A DNA stretch of 64,000 nt, taken from assembly GCF_014873875.1 (NCBI RefSeq), contig NZ_JADBEM010000001.1:2294001-2358000 (forward strand). The letters run 5' to 3'. The stretch is from Actinopolymorpha pittospori. GTDB lineage: Bacteria > Actinomycetota > Actinomycetes > Propionibacteriales > Actinopolymorphaceae. Position 1 is the first letter of the stretch. Each line of letters opens with the position of its first letter. This document shows positions 36,510-45,988 of this stretch, one piece after another. The notes below the pieces were generated by a model that searched no databases, had not been told where the DNA came from, and saw only the letters and a list, made by a program, of their open reading frames with translations. Position numbers and translations under genes: made by a program.

Positions 36510-36914
36510 ATGCTCGAACACGGCCGGGCGGCGACCAGGCTCCCCGCCCAGGATCTCGACCGGGCTCGAGCCTTCTATGCCGACAAGCTCGGCCTCGAAC
36601 CCGTCGAGGAGCGGCCCGGTGGCCTGCTCTACCGCCTCGCCCAGGGCGAGTTCGCCCTCTTCCAGTCCGCCGGCGCCGCGGCCGGGTCACACACCCAGAT
36701 GGCTGTGGAGGTCGACGACCTCGACGCCACCGTCGCTGAGCTCCGGGCCCGCGGGGTGGTCTTCGAGGAGTACGACCTGTCCGGCCTGACCACCCACGAC
36801 GCGATCGCCGACGTCGTGGGCAACTATCCGAGCAAGGGGGGTGTCGGCGAACGCGCGGTCTGGTTCAGAGACAGCGAGGGCAACCTGATCGGGATCGGCC
36901 AGCCGATCCACTGA
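36510..36914 (+). CDS. VOC-family (glyoxalase/bleomycin-resistance fold) protein
   Basis: Protein of 134 aa, one VOC module made of two beta-alpha-beta-beta-beta units: ATRLPAQDLDRARAFYADKLGL, then QMAVEVDDLDATVAELRARG and WFRDSEGNLIGIGQP. Metal-ligand positions are partly hydrophobic, so catalysis is uncertain; many such proteins bind or modify small toxic molecules. The ATG at 36510 suits the GAGGGG site better than the GTG at 36504. Confidence 0.9.
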   Translation: MLEHGRAATRLPAQDLDRARAFYADKLGLEPVEERPGGLLYRLAQGEFALFQSAGAAAGSHTQMAVEVDDLDATVAELRARGVVFEEYDLSGLTTHDAIADVVGNYPSKGGVGERAVWFRDSEGNLIGIGQPIH

Positions 36915-36957
36915 CGGGATCAAGGACCGACCGCTCGCCTCCGGCACGCAGGTCGTG

Positions 36958-38406
36958 TCAACGTGAGCCTGACGGCGCGGGTGGATCGGTGCCCCGATCG
37001 GTGCCTTTCAGGGCGACGAACCGGCGCAGCTTTCCGCCGACGGAGCGACGCTGGATGCCATCGACCACATCGACCTGGACCTCGGGATCGGGCAGTCCCT
37101 GCCGGCGCAGTTTGCTCGCAATCGCCTGGATCAGACTGGGCACGTCGGGTGATCCCACCGCGAGGATGTGCGCCCCGGTCGCCGTTTGCCGGACCTGGTA
37201 CTCGGCGATGCGAGGGTCGGTGCCGAGGACCGACCGGAACGCACTGGCCGGCACGGTGCAGGTCGGATAGCGGAAGTCGTCGTCGAGTCGCCCCGCTATG
37301 TCGGCCAGCCGGACGAACTCGCTGCCGCATTCGCACGGCCCCGGCAGCACGGCGACCTCGTCTCCGAGGTCGTAGCGGATGAAGGGAAACGTCCGGTTCG
37401 CCAGCCCGGTGGCCAGGGTGCGCGCCGCCGGCTCGTGCGGGGCGACCGGAACTCCGGCCTCGTCGACACGTTCAAGCACGACCTCGTCCTCACACACGTG
37501 CAGGCCGGCGCCGCCACCGCACCCGGTCGCCGCCACGCCGATCTCTGTCGATCCCCACAGGTTGTGGACGGGGACGTTCCAGGCATCGGCTATCGCCTGA
37601 CGATCCTCCTCGAGAAGGGGCTCGGAGTTCGTGCTCACCCGAACGGGCTGGATGTCCAGGTCACCCGCCGCGGCGGCGCGCGCCAGCCGCCCCACTACTG
37701 TCGCGTACCCGACGAGATGGGTGGGCCTCGCGGCGGCGACTGCGGCGAGCACCTCCTCGAACGGTGCGCTCGCCGGTATCACGACTGTGTCCATCCCCGC
37801 GACGGTCGCCACGTCGAACAGCGGTGTGCTGGCATGCGGCGGTCCACCGGCCTGGAGGACGGCAAGCTTCGCTTGACGCCGCAGCGGCGGGTCGCGACGT
37901 TCCTGCCGGGTCTGCATTCGCCAGGCGAGGCAGGCGAAGGACACGAACAGGTCCCAGTCCCAGACGTAGACGCCGCGCACCCCGCTCGACCCGCCGGAGC
38001 TGAAGATCTGTTGGCCGCCGGGCGTGTAGGAGAACCATCGTTGCTGGCCCAGGATGCCTTCTGCCCGCTCGCGGGTGAGGTCAGGGACGGTGACGATGGA
38101 GTCCCAGTCCTGCTGCGTCTCCTGTTTGGTCATCACCGGCAACCGCGCCAGGTCGGCGACCGTGGCCGAGGAAGGATCAAGGTCACGGAGGCGGCGCGCG
38201 TGGAAGGGTGAGCGTTCGCGAGCGTGGGCGAGGAGCGCCCGCAGTCGCTGGTCGCGGTAGTGCTCGATCCGTTCCCGGGGCCAGTCCAGTCGCGCGATGT
38301 GGTCCTCGAGCGCCGCCCGCACCGCGTGCAGGTGGGCGGCGCGCAGACGACCGTACGCGGCTTTCGCGGCCAGATCTGGATCACGGCCCTCGCCCGGTCC
38401 CGACAC
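36958..38406 (-). CDS. Adenylate-forming enzyme, phenylacetate-CoA-ligase-like
   Basis: Protein of 482 aa of the PaaK/CapK branch. The AMP/phosphate loop is FSSGGSSGVRGVY, the acidic A5-type motif NLWGSTEIG, and A7 RYDLGDEV; a zinc-like Cys pair appears in GPCECGSEF as in PaaK. It activates a carboxylate as acyl-adenylate, probably for CoA or another acceptor. The GTG at 38406 has a GGGAGGA site; the longer frame upstream has no homology. No pathway partner is adjacent, so the acid is unknown. Confidence 0.88.
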   Translation of the reverse strand: MSGPGEGRDPDLAAKAAYGRLRAAHLHAVRAALEDHIARLDWPRERIEHYRDQRLRALLAHARERSPFHARRLRDLDPSSATVADLARLPVMTKQETQQDWDSIVTVPDLTRERAEGILGQQRWFSYTPGGQQIFSSGGSSGVRGVYVWDWDLFVSFACLAWRMQTRQERRDPPLRRQAKLAVLQAGGPPHASTPLFDVATVAGMDTVVIPASAPFEEVLAAVAAARPTHLVGYATVVGRLARAAAAGDLDIQPVRVSTNSEPLLEEDRQAIADAWNVPVHNLWGSTEIGVAATGCGGGAGLHVCEDEVVLERVDEAGVPVAPHEPAARTLATGLANRTFPFIRYDLGDEVAVLPGPCECGSEFVRLADIAGRLDDDFRYPTCTVPASAFRSVLGTDPRIAEYQVRQTATGAHILAVGSPDVPSLIQAIASKLRRQGLPDPEVQVDVVDGIQRRSVGGKLRRFVALKGTDRGTDPPAPSGSR

Positions 38407-38866
38407 AGCCGTCCTCCCGGGCAGTGACCCAGATCCAGGACGTCGTGAGGTACGCCCCACCGTTGAGGGGGTTCCCGCGCGCCGTACCGGCAAACTCGGC
38501 CGTGTCCGCCAGTCGAGCCGCTTGCGGTGTGAACTGTCTGGATTCGGACGCCGCGTGACCAAATCGGTTCGGGCGCCGTTACCTCCGTCGGGTCATGCAT
38601 CGACCGGAAGGTTGCGCCGTCCAGGCCTTCAACACCGCCGGCGCCAGCAAAGCCTCCGCACGATCCAACCAGGCCACAGCCCGATAGCGGGACAGCTCGG
38701 CGCTCCACCCATCGACGTCGGCCTGCCGGACTTATGCCGGCAGGCCGAAACCTCGGTCCTACACGGCCTGTGCCTTCACGACCTGTTCACTGGTGAGCCG
38801 TAGCAGGGTGGTGGGTCACGCGGTGACACTTGGTTGTCGATCGACCACGAATGCAGGAGGTTGACA
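38407..38866. other. 460-bp intergenic region with strong hairpin
   Basis: Divergent promoter region between the ligase and the metallophosphoesterase. It contains no supported gene. At 38718-38748 a perfect 12-bp stem, TCGGCCTGCCGG / CCGGCAGGCCGA with loop ACTTATG, stands out. It lacks a T-tract and may be an RNA structure or remnant of a mobile element. An AGGAGG ribosome-binding site at 38855-38860 belongs to the next gene. Confidence 0.45.
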
Positions 38867-39832
38867 GTGACCCAGCCGCGCTCTCGCGACCTCATCCAGG
38901 ATTGGGCTTTCAGCCGCCGAGGTTTCCTCGGCCTGTCCGCGCTCGGTGCGGCGGCGGTGCCGCTCGGCTCCCAGGTCGGACCGGTCGGCTCAGGACGACC
39001 GTTCCGGTTCGGCGTCATCGCCGACTGCCAGTACGCCGACGTCGACACCGTCGGGACCCGGCACTACCGGGAGTCCGTGCGCAAGCTTCGCGAGGCGGTG
39101 ACGGAGTTCAACGACGCGGACCTGGACTTCGCCCTTCACCTGGGCGACTTCGTCGATCGGTTCGCGGAGAGCTTCGAGGACGTCGTGCCGATCTTCAACA
39201 GGCTGCGGATGCCGAAGTACCACGTGCTCGGCAACCACGACTTCCAGCTGCCGATGGGTGAGCTGCTCACGACCCTGCGCATGCCGGCGCCCTACCACCA
39301 CTTCCGCCGCAACAGTTGGCGTTTCGTCGTCGTCGACACCAACGACGTCAGCCTCTACGCCAACCCGGAGGGATCGGAGAAGTACGAGCTGGCCCGCGAC
39401 ATGCTCGACCGGCTCACAGCCGAGGGCGCGGTCAACGCCCAGACCTGGAACGGCGCGGTAGGGGAGGAGCAGCTCGCCTGGCTGCGCCGCGTGCTCGACG
39501 GCGCCCGCTCCCGTGGCGAGAAGGTGGTGCTCAACTCCCATCACCCGATCTACCCGAAGAACGTCCACAACGCGTGGAACGACGAGGAGTTGCTCGACCT
39601 GGTGACCGGGTACGACAACGTTGTCGCCTGGTTCAACGGGCACAACCACGAGGGCAACTACGGCTTCACCGGCGGCAAGCACTTCGTGACGTTCCACGGC
39701 ATGGTGGAGCTCGACACGAACGCCTACGCGACCGTGCGGGTCCTCGGTGACCGGTTCGAGATTGACGGCTACGGCCGCGAGCCCGACCGCGTCCTGCCCT
39801 TCGGTAGCCCGGTCGCGGAACTGACGGCCTGA
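38867..39832 (+). CDS. Exported metallophosphoesterase
   Basis: Protein of 321 aa with a twin-arginine signal (SRRGFLGLSALGAAAV) and the calcineurin-like dimetal core: FGVIADCQYAD, HLGDFVDR, GNHDF, NSHHPIY and FNGHNHEGNY, all five motifs intact. It acts outside the membrane on a phospho-ester; its layout resembles ADP-ribose/CDP-alcohol phosphatase-like proteins (Mn-dependent). GTG at 38867 with a perfect AGGAGG six bases upstream. Confidence 0.93.
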   Translation: MTQPRSRDLIQDWAFSRRGFLGLSALGAAAVPLGSQVGPVGSGRPFRFGVIADCQYADVDTVGTRHYRESVRKLREAVTEFNDADLDFALHLGDFVDRFAESFEDVVPIFNRLRMPKYHVLGNHDFQLPMGELLTTLRMPAPYHHFRRNSWRFVVVDTNDVSLYANPEGSEKYELARDMLDRLTAEGAVNAQTWNGAVGEEQLAWLRRVLDGARSRGEKVVLNSHHPIYPKNVHNAWNDEELLDLVTGYDNVVAWFNGHNHEGNYGFTGGKHFVTFHGMVELDTNAYATVRVLGDRFEIDGYGREPDRVLPFGSPVAELTA

Positions 39833-39907
39833 TCGGCCTGAACCCCTGGTGTCAAGGTGCCCCCATGCCGATGACGCACGCCCGCCGATGGTCCGGCGGG
39901 CGTGTGG

Positions 39908-40675
39908 TCAGTTCCCATGGCCGGGGGCAAGGATCGTCGGTGGAGCGCTCGCTACCGCTGCGGCCGCTTCGCTGACGCGCAGATCGATCAGCGCGTCGCA
40001 GGACACCTCCGCGCATTCGCAGTCGAAGGTGCGGACACGCTCGCCCGGATCGACGGTGGACAGCGGCCGCGCTGACGGGCTGAGGTACTGAGCGAGGAGT
40101 GCCTGGTTGCCGTGGCGGATCAGGGCCCGGCGTTCCTCCAGACTCCCCGCCGTGGGGCCTCTGCCGAGGTGGACCGCGAAGACTCGCTCGACTTCGCGGA
40201 GCGTCTCCGCCACCGTCAGGTGGTCGACCCTGATCCCGGTGATGCCGGACTCCTCGAACTTCCTGACCATCGACTCCCAACTCTGCAGGTACGCCGGTGG
40301 AACGCCTTCGGGGTGGCGGATCCGCAGCCTCGTATGCTGCACCTCCTTCGACGGCACGAGCCACACAGCCTGGCGTGTGATGTCCGGGCGCGACTCCACC
40401 ATCCCGGGCGTCAATGGTCCATCAGCCACGATCAACGGGGATGCGGGTAACGAGCGCAGGTCGTCGATCATCATCGGGCGACGGTCGTAGTGCGCGCTGC
40501 CCGGGCCACGGTCGGGCAACGTGACGCCGGCGGCGAGTGCCCGATCGCGATGCTCCCACGTCTTGGTGTCGGAGCTGTACCAGCGCAACCCATGACGCCG
40601 CGCGAGTAGGCGGGCCACCGTCGTCTTGCCGGCACCGGGCGGGGCACCAATCCACAGGACGTTCGGCAGTTCCAT
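39908..40675 (-). CDS. P-loop ATPase/kinase-like protein
   Basis: Protein of 255 aa. Walker A is GAPPGAGKTT near residues 10-19, followed by a shikimate-kinase-like YSSDTKTWE segment and a lid region (RLRIRHPEG). The C-terminal 60 residues carry FDCECAEVSCDALIDL, a Cys cluster of the sort seen in short zinc-binding tails. It may phosphorylate a small metabolite or antibiotic. Stand-alone gene. Confidence 0.85.
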   Translation of the reverse strand: MELPNVLWIGAPPGAGKTTVARLLARRHGLRWYSSDTKTWEHRDRALAAGVTLPDRGPGSAHYDRRPMMIDDLRSLPASPLIVADGPLTPGMVESRPDITRQAVWLVPSKEVQHTRLRIRHPEGVPPAYLQSWESMVRKFEESGITGIRVDHLTVAETLREVERVFAVHLGRGPTAGSLEERRALIRHGNQALLAQYLSPSARPLSTVDPGERVRTFDCECAEVSCDALIDLRVSEAAAAVASAPPTILAPGHGN

Positions 40676-40742
40676 CCAACGGACCTTATCGACACCGGTG
40701 ACCGAGGACGATCTTCGGACCGGAGCGCCGAACCGTCGATCC

Positions 40743-41972
40743 TCATCCCTGTTCGGTGCTGATCTCGTGGCGGGGAAGCAGGAACGCCGTCCCGCACATC
40801 AGTGCCGTGGAGACGGCGAGGGTCAGGCGGGCACCGAGCTGAGTCGCGACTAGGCCGCCGAGGAGGATGAACACGGGTTGGGCGACGGTCGTCGCGAAGG
40901 ACCACAGCGTGGACACCCGTGCCATGAGGTGGTCCGGTGTGGCGAGCTGGCGATAGCTGGACATGGTGGAGTTCGCCATGGCGGCGAAGAACAGAAGGCC
41001 GAAGAAGCCGACGCTGCACTGGATCAGTCCGAGCAGGCCAGGACCTGCCAGCGGGATGAGGAAGTTCCACGGCCCACGGAGCACGCTTGCCCACCACAGG
41101 GCACGAACCGGGCCGAAACGAGCGACCGTCCGGCGGGTGAGCCGGGCACCGAAGAATCCACCCAGGGACGGCAGTCCCATCAGCAGGCCGTACTCGAAGG
41201 CCGTGAAGTGCAGGTCGCGCAGATAGAAGATGGTGGTGACCGGGCCGGACAGCGCGATCGCCCCGGTGAAGCAGACCCAGCTGATCAGCATCCTGCGTAA
41301 TGCGGTGTGTCCCCAGGCGAAGCGCAGTCCTCCGGCAAGCTCGCTGCGTCGTGATCCTCGTGCGTCGCGCGGTGGCGGCGCTGGTTCGGGTTGACGGATC
41401 AGGCGGATGGCGAGCGCGCTGGCAAGGAAGGAGACCGCATCGATCACGAGGGTGCCGAGCGCGCTGAGGAAGCCGACGAGGGCGCCGCCCAACGAGGGGC
41501 CGACCGACATCCGCAGCCAGTTGGTCGACTCCAGTCGTCCGTTGGCGTCGGCGAGGCGGTCCGGGGATACCAGGGCCTTTAGATGTGCTTGGGCCGCTCC
41601 GGCGAAGGCGATGCCGCAGGTCGCGTTGATGACGGCCACGACACACAGCTGCGTGAACGTGAGGCCGTGCACCAGTCCGGCCAGCGGAATGCTGCCCAGG
41701 CTCGCGAAACGGGCGACGTCAGCCGCGATCATGACCGGACGCTTCCGTCGGAACTCGACGTAGCTGCCCATCGGAAAGGCGAGCAGGGCGGTCGTGACCG
41801 CCGTGAACGCCGCCAGTACGGAGATCTGGAACGTCGACGCGTGGACGACGTTCACAGCGACGATCGGAAGCGCCACCCCGCCCACGGCGGAGCCGAGCTG
41901 GCTGACCGCCAATCCCGACCACAGTCGCTGAAAGTCCCGATGCCCCCGCACGCTGACCTGATGCACCGTCAC
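40743..41972 (-). CDS. MFS transporter, macrolide-efflux-like
   Basis: Membrane protein of 409 aa with about twelve helices. It opens FQRLWSGLAVSQLGSAVGGVALPIV, has the loop 2-3 motif SYVEFRRKRPVMIAADVAR and a corresponding motif in the second half (FGARLTRRTVARFGPVRALW). These are features of the MFS_3/MefA group of drug exporters. GTG start at 41972. Substrate unknown. Confidence 0.92.
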   Translation of the reverse strand: MTVHQVSVRGHRDFQRLWSGLAVSQLGSAVGGVALPIVAVNVVHASTFQISVLAAFTAVTTALLAFPMGSYVEFRRKRPVMIAADVARFASLGSIPLAGLVHGLTFTQLCVVAVINATCGIAFAGAAQAHLKALVSPDRLADANGRLESTNWLRMSVGPSLGGALVGFLSALGTLVIDAVSFLASALAIRLIRQPEPAPPPRDARGSRRSELAGGLRFAWGHTALRRMLISWVCFTGAIALSGPVTTIFYLRDLHFTAFEYGLLMGLPSLGGFFGARLTRRTVARFGPVRALWWASVLRGPWNFLIPLAGPGLLGLIQCSVGFFGLLFFAAMANSTMSSYRQLATPDHLMARVSTLWSFATTVAQPVFILLGGLVATQLGARLTLAVSTALMCGTAFLLPRHEISTEQG

Positions 41973-42108
41973 TCGAAGCCCCCAAGCAGACGAGACCGGG
42001 TGACGTTACAGCAGGACGGCCTCGGGCTGCTTCACACGACCGCCATCGGTCGGGAAGAACCGGCCGCGTGCGATCGATGCGTGCGGAGGAACGGCCTGGC
42101 GCGCGTGC

Positions 42109-42696
42109 CTAGACGGGCCGGCCGTAGGTGACGGCTTCGCGGACGAGCCGGGGCGCGTTCTTGGCAAGCTGCGGATCCGGCCGCGCGCCCAGCGCGTCGT
42201 TGACAGTGGAGAACGCCAGCCGGAACGCGATCCAGGTCGTCGCCTCGAAGATCTCCTGGTCGTCGAAACCCGCGCCGCGCAAGCGGTCCACGTCAGCTTC
42301 GGTGGTGGCGTTCGGATCGTGGACGACCTGACGAGACCAGGCCGCCAGCGCGGCCTCCCGATCGGACAGGTCGCCGTCGACGCCTTGCAGCACGCCCGCG
42401 GCGGTCGCCTCGTCGCTGAGTTCGGCCAGCCTGGATCCCCACGCCAGCGCGCAGTAGGCGTCGTGACGGGCCGCGGCTGTGGCGGCGACCATCACCGCTA
42501 CTTCCCGGGGCGACAGGCGAGACTCGGCGAGCAGCTCGGTACGCAGAGTCTGGAAGGACGTCAGCACGTCAGGACGCCAGCACCAGACACGTGTGAGGTT
42601 GTTGACGTAGCCGTCGGAGGCGAGATCGGCCTCGTAGGCGGCGGACACGGCCGGGTCTTGCGGCGGATCGCCGAGGAACGCCGCCGAACTGTTCAT
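42109..42696 (-). CDS. Carboxymuconolactone decarboxylase (AhpD-like) family protein
   Basis: Protein of 195 aa, all-helical AhpD-like fold: LSPREVAVMVAATAAARHDAYCALAWGSRLAEL, then FDDQEIFEATTWIAFRLAFSTVNDALG. Only one Cys of the AhpD CxxC pair is present, so classical alkylhydroperoxidase activity is doubtful. Related proteins act as peroxidase-like or unknown enzymes. The ATG at 42696 begins the conserved part (SSAAFLGDPP). Confidence 0.88.
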   Translation of the reverse strand: MNSSAAFLGDPPQDPAVSAAYEADLASDGYVNNLTRVWCWRPDVLTSFQTLRTELLAESRLSPREVAVMVAATAAARHDAYCALAWGSRLAELSDEATAAGVLQGVDGDLSDREAALAAWSRQVVHDPNATTEADVDRLRGAGFDDQEIFEATTWIAFRLAFSTVNDALGARPDPQLAKNAPRLVREAVTYGRPV

Positions 42697-42797
42697 ACGC
42701 GCAGTGTGCACGCAAGGACCGACCAAGACCAGCCTGGCGAGCATGTCGGGCTGCTCGGGGTGGCGGCGTCCTCCTGAAGTCCTCGTGAAGCAGGTGG

Positions 42798-43517
42798 CTA
42801 CCCCGCTGTGGGCCGGCCGTTGCCGTACTCGTCGTGCCAGTTCCACCATGCGTAGGGCGGGGTCTGGGGATAGCCTTCGGGCGAGTCCTCCCACTCCTCC
42901 TGCCGTCCGAGCGCGGTCATGTCGAGGTAGCTCCACGTGCTCCCCAACGACTCGTCACCACGGGCGTTGATGAAGTAGGTGCGGAAGACCCTGTCGCCGT
43001 CGCGGATGAACGCGTTCGTGCCGTGCCATTCGTCCACGCCGAAGTCGGCGTCGAACTCGTCGGTCATGGTGTACCACGGCATTGTCCAGCCCAGCCGCGC
43101 CTTCACCCGCGCGATGTCTGGCTGCGGGGCACGCGAGACGAAAACGAGCGTGGTGTCGCGGGCGTTCAGATGGGCCAGGTGTCCTACGTGATCGGCGACC
43201 ATCGAACACCCGACGCACGCGTGGTCGGGCCAGCCGGAGACGCCGGGCTCGAAGAAGGCGCGGTAGACGATCAGTTGACGGCGGCCCGCGAACAGGTCGA
43301 GCAGGCTCGCTCTCCCTTCGGGCCCGTCGAACTCATAGCTCCTCTCCACCGCCATCCACGGCATCCGCCGGCGCTCCGCGGCCAGGGCGTCCCGGGCGCG
43401 GGTCAGCCTCTTCTCCTTCTCCAGCAGTTGCTCGCGCGCTGTCTCCCATTCCTGGGCGGACACAATGGGGGGAGTCGGGAACTGTGTAGGTTTGTCTGTT
43501 TTCGAGGTTTTGGACAT
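42798..43517 (-). CDS. DUF899 (thioredoxin-like) protein, copy 1
   Basis: Protein of 239 aa of the DUF899 family: an N-terminal helical hairpin (LEKEKRLTRARDALAAERRRMPW), then a thioredoxin-like core with a CxxC motif in HACVGCSM, and the closing TALGRQEEWEDSPEGYPQTPP. Function unproven; presumed redox protein. The ATG at 43517 has a GAAGGGGA site. Relatives are at 51392 and 52175. Confidence 0.92.
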   Translation of the reverse strand: MSKTSKTDKPTQFPTPPIVSAQEWETAREQLLEKEKRLTRARDALAAERRRMPWMAVERSYEFDGPEGRASLLDLFAGRRQLIVYRAFFEPGVSGWPDHACVGCSMVADHVGHLAHLNARDTTLVFVSRAPQPDIARVKARLGWTMPWYTMTDEFDADFGVDEWHGTNAFIRDGDRVFRTYFINARGDESLGSTWSYLDMTALGRQEEWEDSPEGYPQTPPYAWWNWHDEYGNGRPTAG

Positions 43518-43766
43518 GCCATCCCCTTCGCCCGGCCGCTGTCGCGGGTGTGAGCGCGGGCCGCCGCGTACTCGACCGCGTGAGACCCGCGCGGCGGTGC
43601 CCGGTTCCCGACCGATGTTACGCGGGCCGCTCACCGACGGTGGTCGAACCGAGACGCGCTGGCGTGACGACGTCGAAGTCGACCACGACGCAACCGTCAT
43701 GCGCCAGGCGACACCGAAGTGCCGGGCTCACCAGGGCACGGTGTCTCGTGGGCCCGAGTGGGCAGG

Positions 43767-44066
43767 CTAGGAGGCCAACGGCTTCCGTGTGTGGTGACCA
43801 GGGCTGGTCTGTTCGACACCGCGTTCGGGGTTGATCTCGGCCCACACCGCGTCGAGGGAGAGGTCGAGGACCTCGGCGATCGCGGCGATGGTCGAGAAAG
43901 CAGGGGTCGCGACGCGGCCCGTCTCGATCTTTCGGAGGGTCTCCGGTGAGACGCGTGCGTCGAGCGCGGTCTCGAGCATCGAGCGCTCTCCCCTGGCGCG
44001 ACGCAGGAGGGCGCCGAGGCGCTGTCCGCGCTCGACCTCCGCGGGAGTGAGCGGCAATCTGACCAT
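43767..44066 (-). CDS. XRE-family helix-turn-helix regulator
   Basis: Small regulator, 99 aa, with a Cro/CI HTH (GALLRRARGERSMLETALDARVSPETLRKIETGRVATPAFSTIAAIAEVL). Divergent from the methionine aminopeptidase gene, with a 65-bp gap holding two direct repeats. It probably represses itself and the peptidase. Confidence 0.92.
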   Translation of the reverse strand: MVRLPLTPAEVERGQRLGALLRRARGERSMLETALDARVSPETLRKIETGRVATPAFSTIAAIAEVLDLSLDAVWAEINPERGVEQTSPGHHTRKPLAS

Positions 44067-44082
44067 GGGGCCGATTCTAGTA

Positions 44083-44106
44083 CCGGGATAGTATGGCCGG
44101 GATAGT
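44083..44106. repeat. Direct repeats between XRE and map, operator candidate
   Basis: CCGGGATAGT occurs at 44083-44092 and 44097-44106, spaced 14 bp apart between the divergent starts. Their placement suggests binding of the XRE protein, or promoter -10-like elements (GATAGT) for map. No other copy was noticed nearby. Confidence 0.5.
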
Positions 44107-44131
44107 TATTGGAACGTGAGAAGGACGCCGC

Positions 44132-44914
44132 ATGATCGAGATCCTGAACCCCACCGAACTGTCCCGAGCGAAGGAGACCGGCGCCCTCGTCGCTGACATT
44201 CTGCAGTCCCTGAAGAGCCGTAGCACGGTCGGCACGAACCTCCTGGACATCGATCGGTGGGCCCAGACCATGATCGTCGAGGCCGGAGCGCAGTCCTGCT
44301 ACGTCGACTACGAGCCGTCCTTCGGGCGGGGGCCGTTCGGCCACTACATCTGCACGGCGGTCAACGACGCCGTGCTCCACGGACTGCCGTACGACTACAC
44401 CCTTGCCGACGGCGATCTGCTGACACTCGACTTCGCCGTCTCCCAGGGCGGAGTCGCCGCGGACGCTGCCATCAGCTTCGTCGTGGGCGAATCCAAGCCC
44501 CCGGAGAGCGTCGCGATGATCAGCGCAACCGAACGCGCGTTGAGCGCGGGGATAGCCGTTGCCGGACCCGGAGCTCGCATCGGTGACATCTCCCATGCCA
44601 TCGGCTCCGTCCTCAGCGAGGCGGGGTACCAGATCAACACCGAGTTCGGAGGTCATGGCATCGGATCGACGATGCACCAGGACCCGCACGTGTCAAACAC
44701 CGGACGGCCCGGCCGTGGGTACAAACTGCGCCCTGGGCTGCTGCTGGCACTGGAGCCGTGGGTCATGGCGGACACCGCCGAACTCGTCACTGATGCCGAC
44801 GGGTGGACACTCCGAAGTGCGACAGGTTGCCGGACAGCACACAGCGAGCACACGATCGCTATCACCAAGGACGGAGCCGACATCCTCACCTTGCCTACGC
44901 AGGCACAACCGTGA
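44132..44914 (+). CDS. map: Type I methionine aminopeptidase
   Basis: Protein of 260 aa with every metal ligand: Asp near 100 (LTLDFAV), Asp near 111 (AADAAIS), His near 175 (GGHGIGSTMH), Glu near 208 (LALEPWV) and Glu near 239 (HSEHTIAI), plus the catalytic His near 84. It removes the initiator Met. It lacks the N-terminal SH3-binding extension of the second actinobacterial type, so it is probably an accessory MAP. Its pairing with an XRE gene is frequent in actinomycetes. Confidence 0.95.
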   Translation: MIEILNPTELSRAKETGALVADILQSLKSRSTVGTNLLDIDRWAQTMIVEAGAQSCYVDYEPSFGRGPFGHYICTAVNDAVLHGLPYDYTLADGDLLTLDFAVSQGGVAADAAISFVVGESKPPESVAMISATERALSAGIAVAGPGARIGDISHAIGSVLSEAGYQINTEFGGHGIGSTMHQDPHVSNTGRPGRGYKLRPGLLLALEPWVMADTAELVTDADGWTLRSATGCRTAHSEHTIAITKDGADILTLPTQAQP

Positions 44915-44982
44915 GGTCGAAGCCACGCCCGGTCGCAGGACACCACCTGGCCAGGCCGCTCGGGTGAAGCTAGGGTCGCACG

Positions 44983-45795
44983 GTGTTTCCTGCTGCGATC
45001 GACAGTCGACCCGCGCGCTACGTCGAGCAGCTCGGCAACGTCTTCGCCCGCTTCGGCGCTCACAGCCAGGACTCCGGCAACGTCTCCTACGGCGTCGATG
45101 CGGACGGCCGGCGATTCTTCGTCAAGACCGCGGGCGATCCGGCCGACACCGCCCCGTATCTGGACTTCGGTGGCCGGGAGAGCCTTCTCCGCAACGCCGC
45201 TCGGCTCGCCGAGGGAGTTCGGCATCCACTCCTTCCCACGTTCCACGGTCTGGTCGAGTCGCCCGGCGGACCCCTTCTGGTCTACGACTGGCGGGACGGC
45301 GACCACCTCGGCACACCGCGACATGTACGAGACGATCCCGACACCGCGTTCCAGCGCTTTCGTGCCCTGGCCGTCGAGGAGATTCTGGTCGCTCTCGATG
45401 CGTTGTTCGACCTGCACGGACAACTGGACGTCGCCGGCTGGGTGCAGGGGGACTTCTACGACGGCAGCCTGCTCTACGACTTCGACCGGCATCGACTGAC
45501 CGTGATCGACCTGGACAGCTATCGGCCCGGGCCGTACCGCAACGACATGGGTCGGATGTTCGGGTCGAGCCGGTTCATGGCGCCTGAGGAGTTCTCCTTG
45601 GGTGCGCCGATCGACGATCGCACGACGGCCTACGTGATGGCCCGGACCGCGCTTGTCCTCCTCGCGGACGGCACGCTGCACCGAGATGCCTACCGCGGTC
45701 CGGACGCGCTGTACGCCGTCGTGCAGGAGGCCGTCACCACGAGGTTCCCCAGCTACATCGCCTTCCACCGAACCTGGCTCGCCGCCAGAGGCTGA
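44983..45795 (+). CDS. Kinase-like (APH-fold) protein
   Basis: Protein of 270 aa with a protein-kinase/phosphotransferase fold: the VAIK-type Lys in RFFVKTAG, the catalytic loop GWVQGDFYDGSLLYDF (an HGDFxxxN-like variant with Gln in place of His and Ser in place of Asn) and the metal-binding VIDLDSYRPG. Activity may be altered given those substitutions. It may modify an antibiotic or a metabolite. GTG start at 44983; no strong ribosome-binding site. Confidence 0.82.
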   Translation: MFPAAIDSRPARYVEQLGNVFARFGAHSQDSGNVSYGVDADGRRFFVKTAGDPADTAPYLDFGGRESLLRNAARLAEGVRHPLLPTFHGLVESPGGPLLVYDWRDGDHLGTPRHVRDDPDTAFQRFRALAVEEILVALDALFDLHGQLDVAGWVQGDFYDGSLLYDFDRHRLTVIDLDSYRPGPYRNDMGRMFGSSRFMAPEEFSLGAPIDDRTTAYVMARTALVLLADGTLHRDAYRGPDALYAVVQEAVTTRFPSYIAFHRTWLAARG

Positions 45796-45988
45796 TCCGT
45801 ACGAACAGCAAGCCTCCGTCGCTGTTGACCGGGCTGTCAGCGTGTGTCTAGCGTCACCCAGGCGTGGGCAGGGGCCGCGCCGAGACTCGCCGGAAGGCTG
45901 GAAGCCACCCCATCAAGCGATCAGCCGCAGCGGAGCTCAACGCGCTCTCTTGTGTGCCCGTGCGAGTCCGGGCAGGAGAGGACGCGCT

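Noticed and set aside
38407..38860. Possible remnant coding sequence around 38590-38690
   Set aside because: Short patches of plausible codons in either direction but no stop-bounded frame or motif I recognise.
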